DNA of 64,000 nucleotides, from positions 54,208,066 to 54,272,065 of the forward strand of contig CAMGYJ010000006.1 in the NCBI GenBank assembly GCA_946122785.1, in the 5' to 3' direction. Origin of the DNA: Linum tenue. Taxonomy: Eukaryota > Streptophyta > Magnoliopsida > Malpighiales > Linaceae. The notes below the pieces were generated by a model that saw only the letters and a list, made by a program, of their open reading frames with translations, did no database searches and was not told where the DNA came from. A program made the position numbers and the translations under genes. Shown here piece after piece: positions 1 through 9,470 of the stretch (position 1 is its first letter; each line of letters opens with the position of its first letter).

Positions 1-212
1 TTTCCTTCATGATTAAACAATGTGTAAACTTTATATATAAATAGTTATTTATTGTGTATCACTTAAACAAACGGACGACTCATGTTATTCGTAATGATTA
101 AGACATCACGTGAAACTTATATATGTATCTTATTTGAATAATTTTGTGAATTATTTGATTTAAACTGAATCATTAGTTTCTTACCACGGCGAAGCGCGGG
201 CCAAAAAACTAG
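1..212 (+). mobile_element. Putative Helitron 3' terminus
   Basis: Around 184-212 there is a GC-rich hairpin-prone stretch (CGGCGAAGCGCGGGCC) followed by an A-run and CTAG at 209-212, with T as the next base. A short GC hairpin a few bases before a terminal CTRR, inserted next to T, is the usual 3' end of plant Helitrons. The AT-rich bases to the left would be the element's interior. The 5' TC end lies outside the window and no Rep/helicase coding is visible, so it is probably non-autonomous or only a terminal piece. Confidence 0.5.
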
Positions 213-351
213 TTCATGTTAGAGTGTAATTTGTAATATGAAAGCACTTGTTATATAATCACACAAAATTGCTAAAATTAAGTGACTAAAAGTATCAGGA
301 AAGCTTTCCTTGAGCGAAAGATAAACTGGTTGCAGCAATAACAAAAAAAGA

Positions 352-690
352 TCCACTCCTGGCGTTCTAAGAAGCTCAGCTAGGCTACAACTTGTATCAT
401 CAGTCTTGATGGGAGTTCTCCAGTACTGGATGCAGGTCTTTGTTCTACCCAAAAGAGTGCTAAAGTAGGTTCAGGGGGTCTGTTCGCAGTTTCTCTGGCA
501 CGGTGGGGAGTAAGGAAGAGCAAAGGTCATCTGGGAGCGCATAGGCTAGGCCAAGAAAAAAGGAGGCCTGGGGATATAAGAGCGCTAGTAGCCTGGAATA
601 AAGCCTGTAGAGTCATGGAGAGGCAGCCAGGTCTGCAGAAGAACTTGTTAGGCAGGCTAGTCATGATTTGAGTTTTGTGAGTAGCTAGAT
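352..690 (+). pseudogene. LINE reverse transcriptase relic (C-terminal part)
   Basis: Forward translation from about 370 gives a run typical of the end of plant LINE reverse transcriptase: SSARLQLVSSVLMGVLQYW, then VFVLPKRVLK, a stop, then VQGVCSQFLWHGGE and another stop. A later frame at about 550-640 reads RALVAWNKACRVME. These match the conserved thumb region (R.QLISSVL...YW...F.LPK; GGLGI..L..WN.A). In-frame stops and frame changes make this a dead fragment. No poly(A) tail or target duplication was located. Confidence 0.75.
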
Positions 691-1137
691 ACCTGAATAT
701 GCTGAAGATCAAGTACGATCTCATTCTGATATTTATCACCATTATTGTAGCTTTGATTGGTGTGCTTTTGGACGGAAACCAAAGTGATAGTTTCAATTTA
801 GACCATTAGACCATAAGTCCATAACCATATACCCCTGACGACTGACATATATACCTTCGAAATGACTAATACTAATAGTGAGCAAATTAAAGAGGATAAA
901 GCATTCCCGCGTGCGTAGTAAAAGCAGGTAAACTTTATTATTTATTACATTAATATAATTACACATGCAAATAAGACAAACGAACCCATCACTTCATGCA
1001 TGGCCTTTCACATGACAACGACCACCAAAATGGCCCACGTACATACGCGGCCACCCTTCCTTATTGCGTCTTTTCAACAAAAGCGGTGCTTAATTTTAAA
1101 CGCATCATTAACTCCACAACTAATCAAACCAACACAT

Positions 1138-2592
1138 TTAGGCAGCAGTAGTAGTCGTAGTAAAATTGAAATTTGCACACGTGGTCTGCCTCCCAAACAG
1201 CAACCCGCTAAACCCGACCCTCGAACCCGCCAGATCGAACTCCACAAGATTGTTCTCCAGCTGGTACCCGCCCACCACGATCGCCGTCCTCGGGCTCGAC
1301 CCGCCGTCCACAAAACCCAGGCACGCCACGTCATCGCTCACCTGCACCATCGTGTTGGCGCCGAACAGGCTCAACCCGACCCTCCCGTTCTCCATCACCA
1401 GCTCCACCGTCGGCACCCCGTACCCGAGCCGCGTCACCGTCAGGCCCTGCGTCCTGAAGCAGAACCCGAACGGCGCCACCGCGCTCGCCCTCGTCACGTT
1501 CCCCGCCGCCGCCACGAAGGCGTTCGCCACCGTCGCGTAGATCGACGACTCCAGCACCGTGTAGGGGTCCACCGTGCTGATCTTCGTCCCTCCCCTCCCC
1601 GTCGCGGCGTCGATGGAGAGCAGCGTGGAGTTCAGGTTCGGGACGGGCTTCCCGCCGACGTTGATCCCCGTCACGGGGATGAAGTACTCGGAGGACGGCT
1701 CCCCGGCGGTGGAAGCGCCGGCCGTGCTCACCGGGTTGATCAGCAGCCGGGTGTAGGTTAGCGATTGGGATGTGTACTGGACGTTGGGGAGGAAGTTGTA
1801 CGGCCCGTTCCCGAAGAAGACGACGCCGTTTGAGGACCCCAAGCAGACCGCAAACTTCCTCGGGAAGCTGAAGGCCGCGGCAAACTGGGATGGCAGCGCG
1901 ATCCTCGTCCTGCCTGTACATCGTGTCGGCATCATATAAATTAAATGTTATTGTTAATTTATCTAATCCGAATGATCTCTTGATCTGCAGTCAAATATCA
2001 ATATTAATTAATACGTACCGAGTCCTGCCACGCCGGCAGATGGTGGGGCCAGGCCGCGGGTGAGGAAGCTGGGGGCGCACGCGAAGAGGAAGCGGGGCAC
2101 GGAGACGGAGCGACCCGGGTTGGATCCGTCGGTGGAGTTGAGGGAGATAAGGTCGGTGGCGAGCTCGCCGGATGTGGAGGTGGAGGTGATGGGGTTGTAA
2201 GGGAAGATCCCACAGGTGTTGTTGTTGCAGCCGGGGGTGGGGCGTGGGGTGGAGAAGCAGTCACCGCAGGCGGTGGAGGCGGCGAGGGAGCAGAGGGCGG
2301 AGCCGCAGCGGGCGGGGCGGTAGGTGGAGGAGAGGTAGGGCTGGTCGCAGTTGACCCAGAGGGAGTCGCCGCCGAGGTGGAGGAGGAGGGTGAGAGGGAC
2401 CGGCGGGGTGCGGTGGAGGAGGGTGGTGGTGTATTGGCGGGTGGCGGTGTCTTTGGTGACGGAGAGGATTAGGGATTTCGGGCGGAAGGATGGCTGCTGG
2501 GCGAGGGATGGTTGAGGGGAGAGGGAAAGGAGGAGGAGGAGAAGGGCGGAAGAGGCATGAAGGAAGCGGTTGTGAAGGGAGGAAGCAGCCAT
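1138..2592 (-). CDS. Secreted pepsin-like protein, xylanase inhibitor / EDGP / basic 7S globulin type
   Basis: Two coding exons, 2592-2019 and 1913-1138, joined across a 105-bp GT-AG intron (donor GTACGT, acceptor TGTACAG), giving 449 residues. Residues 1-31 are a signal peptide with a poly-Leu core ending SLA, so the product should be secreted to the apoplast. The body matches the plant TAXI-I/EDGP family: LWVNCDQ, SSTYRPARCGSALCS, CGDCF, CNNNTCG in the N lobe and VDPYTVLESSIY, FGFCFRTQG, CLGFVDGG, VGGYQLENN in the C lobe. The canonical catalytic D-T/S-G of aspartic proteases is missing: the first site reads LHLGG and the second ISTVDPYT. That fits a non-proteolytic inhibitor or receptor-like member, as is known for TAXI, XEGIP and EDGP. 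Exons are GC-rich relative to flanks. Which ligand it binds (GH11 or GH12 glycanase, or other) cannot be read from the sequence. Confidence 0.92.
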
Positions 2593-2646
2593 TGTACGTT
2601 GTGTTTGGTGGATGTACTATGCGCTGTGGGGTGTTCATGTGGTGTT

Positions 2647-2653
2647 ATTTATA
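2647..2653 (-). promoter_or_regulatory. TATA box of the EDGP-like gene
   Basis: On the minus strand TATAAAT lies about 55-60 nt before the ATG at 2592, which would give a 5' leader of roughly 25-30 nt. It is the only good TATA motif close upstream. Confidence 0.55.
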
Positions 2654-2882
2654 GGTGTGGTGCCGTGCCATTTTCCATTTCCTATGACATTATCATCTTT
2701 GGAACCTCCATAATTTTGTTCTTTTGTCGTAACAAAACGTACGTATGAACAAACCCCTATTTGAGATGGTGTGTAAAATAATTAATTATTTACGAGATGT
2801 AACATTCTCTTCTCTTCTTGACACGTCATAACAAGAAGGAAAAGTTTTCTTGTCTCCTGTGAAAAAAAAAACATTTGTCTCT

Positions 2883-2891
2883 GATCAGTTC
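2883..2891. repeat. Left 9-bp target site duplication of the MULE
   Basis: GATCAGTTC, identical to 5130-5138. Confidence 0.85.
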
Positions 2892-2979
2892 GACTTTTTT
2901 CCAGAAATAGCACCTTTAAAAAAAAATTACAAAACTAGCACCCGCCCAAAAATATTTACAAAACTAGCACCCTTTTTTA

Positions 2980-3362
2980 TTGACCGCACCCTCCAGGTGC
3001 GGTTTACATATAAAACGCATCCCCAAGGTGCGTTTTAAATGTAAACCGCACCTGGAGGGTGCGGTCAATAATGGTGGGCCTGAACCGCATCTGGGCCATG
3101 CGGTTTCATGTCTGGCCTACATGAAACGCATGGCCAAGGTGCGGTTTAGGCCTGACCTACCTAAACCGCACCTTAGAGATGCGGTTTCTGCCTCCAAGAA
3201 CAAACCGCATCTCTAAGGTGCGGTTTGGCCATGTAGACCGCACCCCCCAGGTGCGGTTTACTTGTCAATAATTCTCCGACAACTGCCAAAGCCATGCAGA
3301 GAATAATGGACGTAGGGCTGCATGGTAGACTAAAACCGCACCCTAGAGGTGCGGTTTTCACA
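2980..3362. repeat. Left subterminal hairpin array of the MULE
   Basis: About nine successive imperfect palindromes of 22-28 bp, each of the form AAACCGCAcc...ggTGCGGTTT, for example at 2982-3004, 3043-3066, 3166-3188, 3202-3228 and 3334-3359. Stem ends (CCGCA/TGCGG or ACGCA/TGCGT) are kept while loop bases vary. They are head-to-tail with short spacers. Confidence 0.9.
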
Positions 3363-3373
3363 ATTTTTTCCCC

Positions 3374-3450
3374 TATATAAGACTTGCCGGAAAACCTCTA
3401 CTCTTCACACCTCTCATTCTCCCTCTCATTCTCTTTCATTTTTCTGTTGT
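3374..3450 (+). promoter_or_regulatory. Inward-facing promoter-like region, left side of the MULE
   Basis: TATATAA at 3374-3380 is followed by a long CT-rich leader (CTCTTCACACCTCTC and similar, 3400-3450), the usual TATA plus pyrimidine-patch layout of plant core promoters. It points into the element. No coding sequence could be assigned to it. Confidence 0.4.
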
Positions 3451-3459
3451 ATACCTATA

Positions 3460-4228
3460 TTTATTTAGTGTGTTTGCCATTAAGATTAACTCGTAAGTTT
3501 ATTTTGTGTTACTTTTTCTGTTGTATATCTATATTTATTTAGTGTATTATAGCGGATTATTGTTTGTGATTCCTAGCAAAAATGTACACGTTTATTATTA
3601 TTAGTAAGGATTTTTTTTCGTATAACTAAATTAATTAAATTAAATTATGCGACATAAAACATAATTTTATTATCATAAAAAGACATTTCATATTATCATA
3701 AAACAAACGTCCTAAATTAATTAACATAATAACATTGTCAATGAATAATAATTTAAAGAGGTACATACATATTATCGTAAAACAAACATACTAAATTAAT
3801 TAACATAAATAACATTGTTAATGAATAATAATTTAAGTAGAAACATACATATTCAAATGTTTGGTAAATAATTTAATCGTATTAGTTGTTTTAAATAATT
3901 TAATCGAATACAAAGCAACACTCGTTAGACTCTTAGAAGAGGTATACATCTTCTTAGAAACGCAGTCTTTTTGACAGAAAAAGGGGGGATCCGAGGATCT
4001 CTTAATACCCGATTTTCCCAGGTAATGGGAGGATATGATAATCGCTTAAAACCCCATTTCCTTAGACGTGCATCTCTTTATAAAGAGTCGAAGTAAGTGG
4101 CGCTATGTATTCGATTAAATTATTGAAAACAACCAACACGATTACAAAATAAACATAAATTAATTTTATATTACACTAGGCACATTAACAAAATAAAAGA
4201 AGGACAAATGGTGAAGAATTGTATGTAC
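3460..4228. other. AT-rich MULE interior, no recognised coding
   Basis: AT-rich sequence with loosely repeated units (ACAAACATACTAAATTAATT and AACATTGTTAATGAATAATA occur about twice each, and AATTTAATCGAATACA recurs near 3898 and, inverted, near 4110). No long ORF is present. It may be the collapsed remainder of the captured gene. Confidence 0.4.
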
Positions 4229-4489
4229 CGGGTGATCGTTCCAAACATCCCTTGACCGATGGTTGGTTTGGTCGTACAAGTCGGTTGGATCCACCGGTCC
4301 TTGCTCGAGATAATACCGTTGGTTGTATATATCGACGTCCTCCCCAACCTACGAGAAAATAACAACGAGGTTAGTACATAGATTAATTAAAAAACTTATA
4401 ACAACAACAAAGAGTAAACCAAAATAATGAGTACATACCGCTTGAAATTCATCAACAAAAATTCCTTCTCCTTGCCACCAATCGGCCAT
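4229..4489 (-). pseudogene. First two exons of a plant-mobile-domain (PMD/MAIN-like) gene carried by the MULE
   Basis: Exon 1 is 4489-4439 (17 codons from ATG, beginning MADWWQGEG) with donor GTATGT. Exon 2 is 4348-4229 (40 codons) after acceptor CTCGTAG, followed by another donor-like GTACAT. The intron is phase 0 and both exons stay open. Exon 2 reads YYLEQGPVDPTDLYDQ then NHRSRDVWN, which resembles the N terminus of plant PMD/serine-threonine-phosphatase-7-long-form/MAIN-like proteins (GP.D.S.L..Q..HRS..IW). The PMD core itself is not seen, so this looks like a 5' gene fragment. PMD genes are known to travel in MULEs and LTR elements. Family assignment is by motif memory only. Confidence 0.55.
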
Positions 4490-4619
4490 TATTTCGGCGT
4501 AATTCGGACAGAGCTTCGGCTCGACTCGGAGGGTTTTGAGGAAAAAACCTAAGAAATGTTTACTGATGGCAGATCGGACTTAGCCGCAACCAACAGACCA
4601 CTATTTCCTAGGCTTTTGG

Positions 4620-4714
4620 GAGGGGAGGGTTTAGTTAGAGAGATAAATTGTAGAGAGAGGAGGAAGAATGGGTTGTGGTGTGAAGAAATGAGAGGGGGAG
4701 GGGGGGTATTTATA
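4620..4714 (-). promoter_or_regulatory. Inward-facing promoter-like region, right side of the MULE
   Basis: On the minus strand TATAAATA (plus 4707-4714) is followed by a CT-rich stretch to about 4620 and then by the ATG at 4489. This is a plausible promoter and 5' leader for the plant-mobile-domain-like exons. Confidence 0.5.
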
Positions 4715-4715
4715 C

Positions 4716-5042
4716 CCATCAGACCGCACCCCCCAGGGGCGGTCTGGTAATTTTGGCCTGAGCAAAACCGCTCCCTCCCGACGCGTTTTGCGTTTACCTA
4801 GGGCTGACCGCATCTCGGGCGAGCGGTCTGCAGTCTTTGGCGCGGATCGCTCCCCTGGCAAGCGTTCAGCCGCCCGATCGCGCCTCCATCCAACGGTTTG
4901 AAAACCGTTCCGCAGCTGGCGCGGATCGCATTGCTGGCATGCGTTTCGTAACGGAGACCGCGCCTCCATGATGCGGTTTATATGTAAACCGCATCCTTCA
5001 AGTGCGGTTTACTGATAAAACGCATCTTGGAGGTGCGTTCCA
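4716..5042. repeat. Right subterminal hairpin array of the MULE
   Basis: A second set of about seven or eight palindromes of the same type (AGACCGCACC...GGGGCGGTCT at 4720-4744, TAAACCGCAT...GTGCGGTTTA at 4984-5011, and others more diverged). It mirrors the left array and lies inside the right terminal inverted repeat. Confidence 0.85.
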
Positions 5043-5129
5043 TAAATATAGGTGCTATTTCTGTCAATTTTTTCATATGTGTGCTAGTTTTGTAATTTTT
5101 TTTTAGGGTGCTATTATTGGAAAAAACTC

Positions 5130-5138
5130 GATCAGTTC
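5130..5138. repeat. Right 9-bp target site duplication of the MULE
   Basis: GATCAGTTC, identical to 2883-2891. Confidence 0.85.
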
Positions 5139-5258
5139 AGGCACAAAAGTTATATATGTTCGGGTATTTAAAGTAACCTACTTTACCACATAATTTATAA
5201 GAGCGCGTAAAAAAATTATTAGTTGATAGATGAGATCATTATGAAGCATAAATATAAA

Positions 5259-5290
5259 CTAGCTTTAACCCGACCCGTTGGTCGGAGGAC
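5259..5290 (-). mobile_element. Putative Helitron 3' terminus (minus orientation)
   Basis: Read on the minus strand, a hairpin CCGACC-AACG-GGTCGG (plus 5270-5285) is followed by GTTAAAG and CTAG (plus 5262-5259), with T next. This is the Helitron 3'-end layout. The element would extend rightward; its 5' end was not found. Confidence 0.4.
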
Positions 5291-5494
5291 CGAAATTTCA
5301 TTTATAAGTTTGGAGCTCATGAAGATGGTGAGAGCGATATCTTATTACATGTAAAACTTAGAGAAATCAGCTGGTTTGACCAACTGATCGAGCACTGAGC
5401 CAAACTTCAACTCCGTACATCGTTTGCAAGGGAAGTGGTTCTTCCTCCCCAATTTCATAATTTCGCGTTCTCAAATCCTAGACCCTCGCTAGAG

Positions 5495-5622
5495 ATGGAG
5501 ATCTTTTCGCGGACAACTACTCTGGCTGCTGTGACCAGCTCCTCTGACTGCCACCCATGGCATCATCATCGTCAATCGCCTCCACCTCGTGGATCTTGCC
5601 TCCCGCTCTCCGCACGAGTCAG
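5495..5622 (+). pseudogene. Orphan first-exon-like segment
   Basis: An ATG at 5495 opens a 42-codon reading frame rich in Ser, Thr, Pro and His (MEIFSRTTTLAAVTSSSDC...) that ends at a good donor, GTCAG|GTATGG, at 5622/5623. The composition would suit a plastid transit peptide, but no following exon was found and I do not recognise it. It may be a fragment captured by the Helitron that seems to begin at 5259, or chance. Confidence 0.25.
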
Positions 5623-6001
5623 GTATGGAAATTTACTTAGTGGTACCATAAATCCACCCTCATTTGTTTTGTCGCTCAAAGCTCAAATCATTATGTTGCA
5701 ACCTATATCTTTAAAAGTATTAAATGTGGGCCAACCAATTGGGTTGATCCTAAAACCATTAACCCATAACTCATGTGCTTGATCGCATCAACAGTTTGAT
5801 CTAGCCATTCGAGTTAACAACCTTGCTTAGTATAGATTTATTTACCAACTAAACAACCATTAATATCGCTAAAAATGTATGCTTTTAATTTTATAGTTAT
5901 ATGGAAATTTATATTTATTACTGGGGAGAATTGCATTTCAGGAAATAAATGAAAATGGCAAGAATCCACCTAAATGCAATTGGAGTGCTATTATAACCGA
6001 G

Positions 6002-6383
6002 CAAGGTTGTCAAACTGGTTTATACCGTTGTGCTGGTTTGGCAATTAAAATGGTACGACCGATGGTATAACCAGTTTGTGCCGGTTCATGCCGTTTTAAA
6101 AAAATGTGAAAATAATTAATATACAATGTATTTAATCATATATAAAACATATTTGTGGACAATTTAGTTACAATCCAGCAAATATCATCAACTTTTAACT
6201 ATTAAATTCATAAAATGAATAATAAATTAATTTTTTATTAATTAAATTCATTAATATGATGTCATTTTGCTTAGAATGCATAAGTCGATCATACCAGTGG
6301 TGCCATGCTGGTTTCATGACCAGCACAGGTTGAACCAAATTTAACCGGATGGCATGCAAACAACATGACAATTGACAACCATG
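6002..6383. mobile_element. hAT-type MITE
   Basis: 382 bp. Ends are CAAGGTTGTCAA and, reversed, CATGGTTGTCAA, flanked by the 8-bp direct repeat TAACCGAG (5994-6001 and 6384-6391). An 8-bp duplication and short CA(A/T)GG-type inverted ends are hAT features. The interior has further inverted symmetry (accaGT/GCTGGTT motifs) and no ORF. Confidence 0.8.
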
Positions 6384-6829
6384 TAACCGAGACAAACCTC
6401 TTTAACTTATATACCCAATGAAGTAGTAATCTCATGAAGTTAAGGTCTAGATAAAAAACAAAATTGTCAATTGTATGTTGACGAAGATGAACCCTTAACT
6501 AAAATGTTTGCAGAGCCCTACATATACAGTTGGTTAATGCATAAATAAAGAAAGTTTATGGTATGAACTAAGACACCCAATCACTACTACCCCTTGAAAT
6601 AGCAGGCGGGGAACAACATAGAGGAATATAAATTGGCGACCTAACAAAAACTAAGTACTCTAAAGGATCGTCGTGACTCATGACAACTGAAGCAATTTTT
6701 CTCGATTGAGGCAAGGGGAAAATTACTTGAACTTCAGTGGTTGCACTCTCAACTGTTATGTGGATGATATATGAGTTTGAAGCAGCGCACGACGAAGTGG
6801 TGATCACATCCTTTACTCCCAGAGAAGAG

Positions 6830-6968
6830 GTATGCATTTTTCTCGAGTAAAATAGAAGTAAATCATGGTGAAACGGTCATGAAACACAGGCCATCAGTTG
6901 GCAAGATTGGTATGCATTTTTCTTGAGTAAAATAGAAGTAAATCATGGTGAAATGGTCATGAAACACA
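6830..6968. repeat. Direct duplication, about 65 bp, two copies
   Basis: The segment starting GGTATGCATTTTTCTCGAGT near 6829 recurs near 6908 with a handful of substitutions, each copy ending GGTCATGAAACACA. Confidence 0.8.
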
Positions 6969-8630
6969 TTACTAAAACACGAACATCCAATTGAAATAAA
7001 TTAAGGTCGATGACCTCGCAAAAGTAAGAACTTGTGGCTGCTTATATAAAATCCCCAATGACCGGTGCTGGTTAACTTCCCAATGCATAAGAAGTAACTA
7101 CAAAACTCATTGCAAAATGTATCAACGGGTCTTTTACATGAAAGCAACTAACTGGTTTAAGATGGGATGAATCTCGGAACATTGAAGGTTTAAGAGCAGA
7201 TGAAGGCAACCATTAATAATTGGAGCTTCACTTTCTTTTTAGCTCTTGTGATTGTCCGGAGTACATGAATAATGGATTTAATAAGTAATTCCAAAATAAA
7301 GAAGAAAAAAATGAAACTGCATTGTGCTCTCCTAATCTCATCTCCAAATCTACACCAAATAATTGAAACGAACTCAAACCAAATAGTTCACGAAGGAACT
7401 AACCAAAATTTGATCCTAAGAAATTAATGCTTCCAAAGGAATGATGCGTTGGAGTCTCAAACTTATAATACGATGCAAATAGGATTTTTTTATAGAGCAA
7501 AGACGCTCAATGTACAGTCACTACTCATCATACGATTCTAATCTCCGAATCAATAACTTAGATACTTTTTGTGTTACTACTCTTCCATAGTGCAAGAGGT
7601 AACGAAATATAAATTGATTTGAAGAAGTAAAAAAAGTTATGAGTTTGGAATTATAAAAGGTGATTATAAAGGGAATATAAATGGGAATTACAAAATTACT
7701 CGTCATTGGTGATATTAAGGTGTTAATTTGGTGAATTTTTAATGAGTATAATAATAATGATGATTATAATTGGTGGCGTAAATTTGACGAACTGACATGA
7801 ATCTATAAAACGGTTGAAACCGACAGAACACTGAAAACAGAAGTTTATAACGCTCGGCTTTGCTGGTGAGATGGAACTAATCAATGCAGGAACATTTGAA
7901 GTTACTTCCACCGTCTTTTGATAAATAATTCCATTGACCAGTTGGTGATGCAGTGATCAAAGATATAATACCATTGTTTAAACGTATGCTTACTTAGTAC
8001 ACTAAAATCTCATAAGTCCTCGCATAAATATTTGTTTACCTTCCGGTTCCTGCCAGCCTACTCTTCCAATGAATTACTCATAAACCACATCACCCTCTGC
8101 AGAGGTTAAATGACATATATTCAGTGTACTGTGTACTGCCTTATAGAATTTATTCATATAGAATTAAGGGAAGGATACATACCCTTTGGGGAGATGGAGC
8201 CTAGGGAATTCTTGCTCTATTGATCACTCTAAATTGCCCTCAACCGCCCAACACAGCATACAACACTCTTGTTTGCTGAGCAGGTCACCATCTCTCATTT
8301 CTCTTCATCAAGCAACCAATCCAAGCTGTCCACCCATGATTAATAATACATGGCACAACATTAAAGAAATATAAAAGAAGCAATCGGAATTCACCTTTCC
8401 ACGCTTCAGCGAATCGATCACAGTATCAAGAGATTCAGGCTCCACTGATGAAGAACTACTCTTGCCACTTGCAGGTATGTAATTTCTCCAAGTCATCAAC
8501 CACGAAGAAGACACCAAATATTACCTGCTGCCTAAAGAAAGGGAAACATTTTTGCAGCTACCAACTTCTCATGATTTTGATTCTGTTTGTGTTTCAAAGC
8601 TCTGCATCACAGGCATGATGGTTAGAAAAA
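6969..8630. other. Gene-poor stretch with isolated exon-like minus-strand pieces
   Basis: No complete gene. On the minus strand 8474-8396 reads SGKSSSSSVEPESLDTVIDS and ends at a GTGAAT donor-like site; 8300-8230 reads RDGDLLSKQECCMLCWAVEG before a stop. They look more like decayed coding than random sequence, but I do not recognise them and could not link them. The same first segment has a good plus-strand donor (TTGCAG|GTATGT at about 8475), so even the strand is uncertain. Confidence 0.2.
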
Positions 8631-8639
8631 ATAGAGTAA

Positions 8640-8957
8640 ATAAATTTGATCAGTTGTAGAGAAGTAATCCAAAAGTAAAGCTAACTAAGTGAATCCTCCA
8701 CACAGGCAACTTCAGAAAGCTCATTACTACAATGAGCTTCACTTCAACAGTAAATAAATCTGATCAGCTGTAGAGAAGTAATCCATAAGTAAAGTTCTCT
8801 AAGTGAATCCTCCAGACATGCAACTTCAGAAAGCTCATTACTACAATGAGCTTCACTTCAACAGTAAATAAATCTGATCAGCTGTAGAGAAGTAATCCAT
8901 AAGTAAAGTTCTCTAAGTGAATCCTCCAGACATGCAACTTCACAAAGCTCATTACTA
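8640..8957. repeat. 114-bp tandem repeat, about 2.8 copies
   Basis: The word TGATCAG(C/T)TGTAGAGAAG begins at 8647, 8761 and 8875, a constant spacing of 114 bp. Copies two and three are nearly identical and the first is more diverged. The array breaks off at about 8957. Confidence 0.9.
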
Positions 8958-8999
8958 CAAAAATCAACGGTTTAACTATATCCACCATAATAATTCGAA

Positions 9000-9072
9000 T
9001 TAAGATTACCTCGTGAAGTAATGGGGAAGGGTGAAACAATGATCCTTTTCCAGCTCTCGAATACGTGCAGTA
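9000..9072 (-). other. Exon-like segment, unidentified
   Basis: On the minus strand a strong acceptor (TTTTTCTTCTGTAG at about 9083-9073) and a donor (GAG|GTAATC at about 9010) bracket about 63 bp reading CTARIRELEKDHCFTLPHYF. I cannot identify the protein or join the segment to other exons with confidence. Confidence 0.2.
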
Positions 9073-9164
9073 CACCTACAGAAGAAAAATGCAGGAAAGG
9101 GCGATTATAAAGGGAATATAAATTGCTCCCAATAAGACACGTTGTGCTGACAAACCCAATCCCT

Positions 9165-9470
9165 TTCGAATTAGTTTCAAGACTTCCCAGTACGGATCTT
9201 TACTTGTTTTGTGGCTGCATTACTTAGAAATTGCAGCGCTCAGTGATGCCTCTGCTCCCCATGTTGGCCTAGCCTCAACCTCAGAGCTACCAGCCACTCT
9301 TCTCATGTATTTCTGTCTACTTTATTTGTTGTCATTATCCACCTCACAATTGAGTTGAAAATCCTGTAGGACATGGCATTTGTTGTATATTTCCCCTCAA
9401 AGATCCGTCTATTCCTCTCCTTCCATATACACCAGTAAATAGCATAAAGAAGACTTAGAAATTTTAAAGC
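9165..9470 (-). pseudogene. LINE 3' coding relic
   Basis: Minus-strand translation from about 9465 reads LLYAIYWCIWKERNRRIFEG and continues IVRWIMTTNKVDRNT before a stop. W.IWKERNRRIF.G is the typical end of the zf-RVT region of plant LINE ORF2. It is short and broken. Confidence 0.6.

Larger units (their letters stand above)
2892..5129. mobile_element. Mutator-like (MULE) non-autonomous transposon with subterminal hairpin arrays
   Basis: Identical 9-bp direct repeats GATCAGTTC lie at 2883-2891 and 5130-5138, the length of Mutator target duplications. Just inside are terminal inverted repeats: the left end begins GACTTTTTTCCAGAAATAGC and the right end, reversed, begins GAGTTTTTTCCAATAATAGC. 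Both continue into A-rich sequence and TTACAAAACTAGCAC. The element is 2,238 bp. It carries short-hairpin arrays near both ends, inward TATA-like promoters and two exons resembling the start of a plant-mobile-domain gene, but no MURA transposase. It must therefore rely on a transposase made elsewhere. Assignment to MULE rests on TSD length and TIR structure; no search was run. Confidence 0.85.
5139..5993. other. Intergenic stretch
   Basis: Apart from the Helitron-like end and the exon-like segment there is only AT-rich sequence with no supported gene. Confidence 0.4.

Noticed and set aside
1000..1761. Plus-strand 253-codon frame over the EDGP-like gene
   Set aside because: Antisense shadow rich in Arg/His/Pro; the minus frame encodes the recognised protein.
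3166..3360. CRISPR-like appearance of the regularly spaced hairpins in the MULE
   Set aside because: Plant nuclear context, units are imperfect palindromes without unique spacers of constant length, and no cas genes occur.
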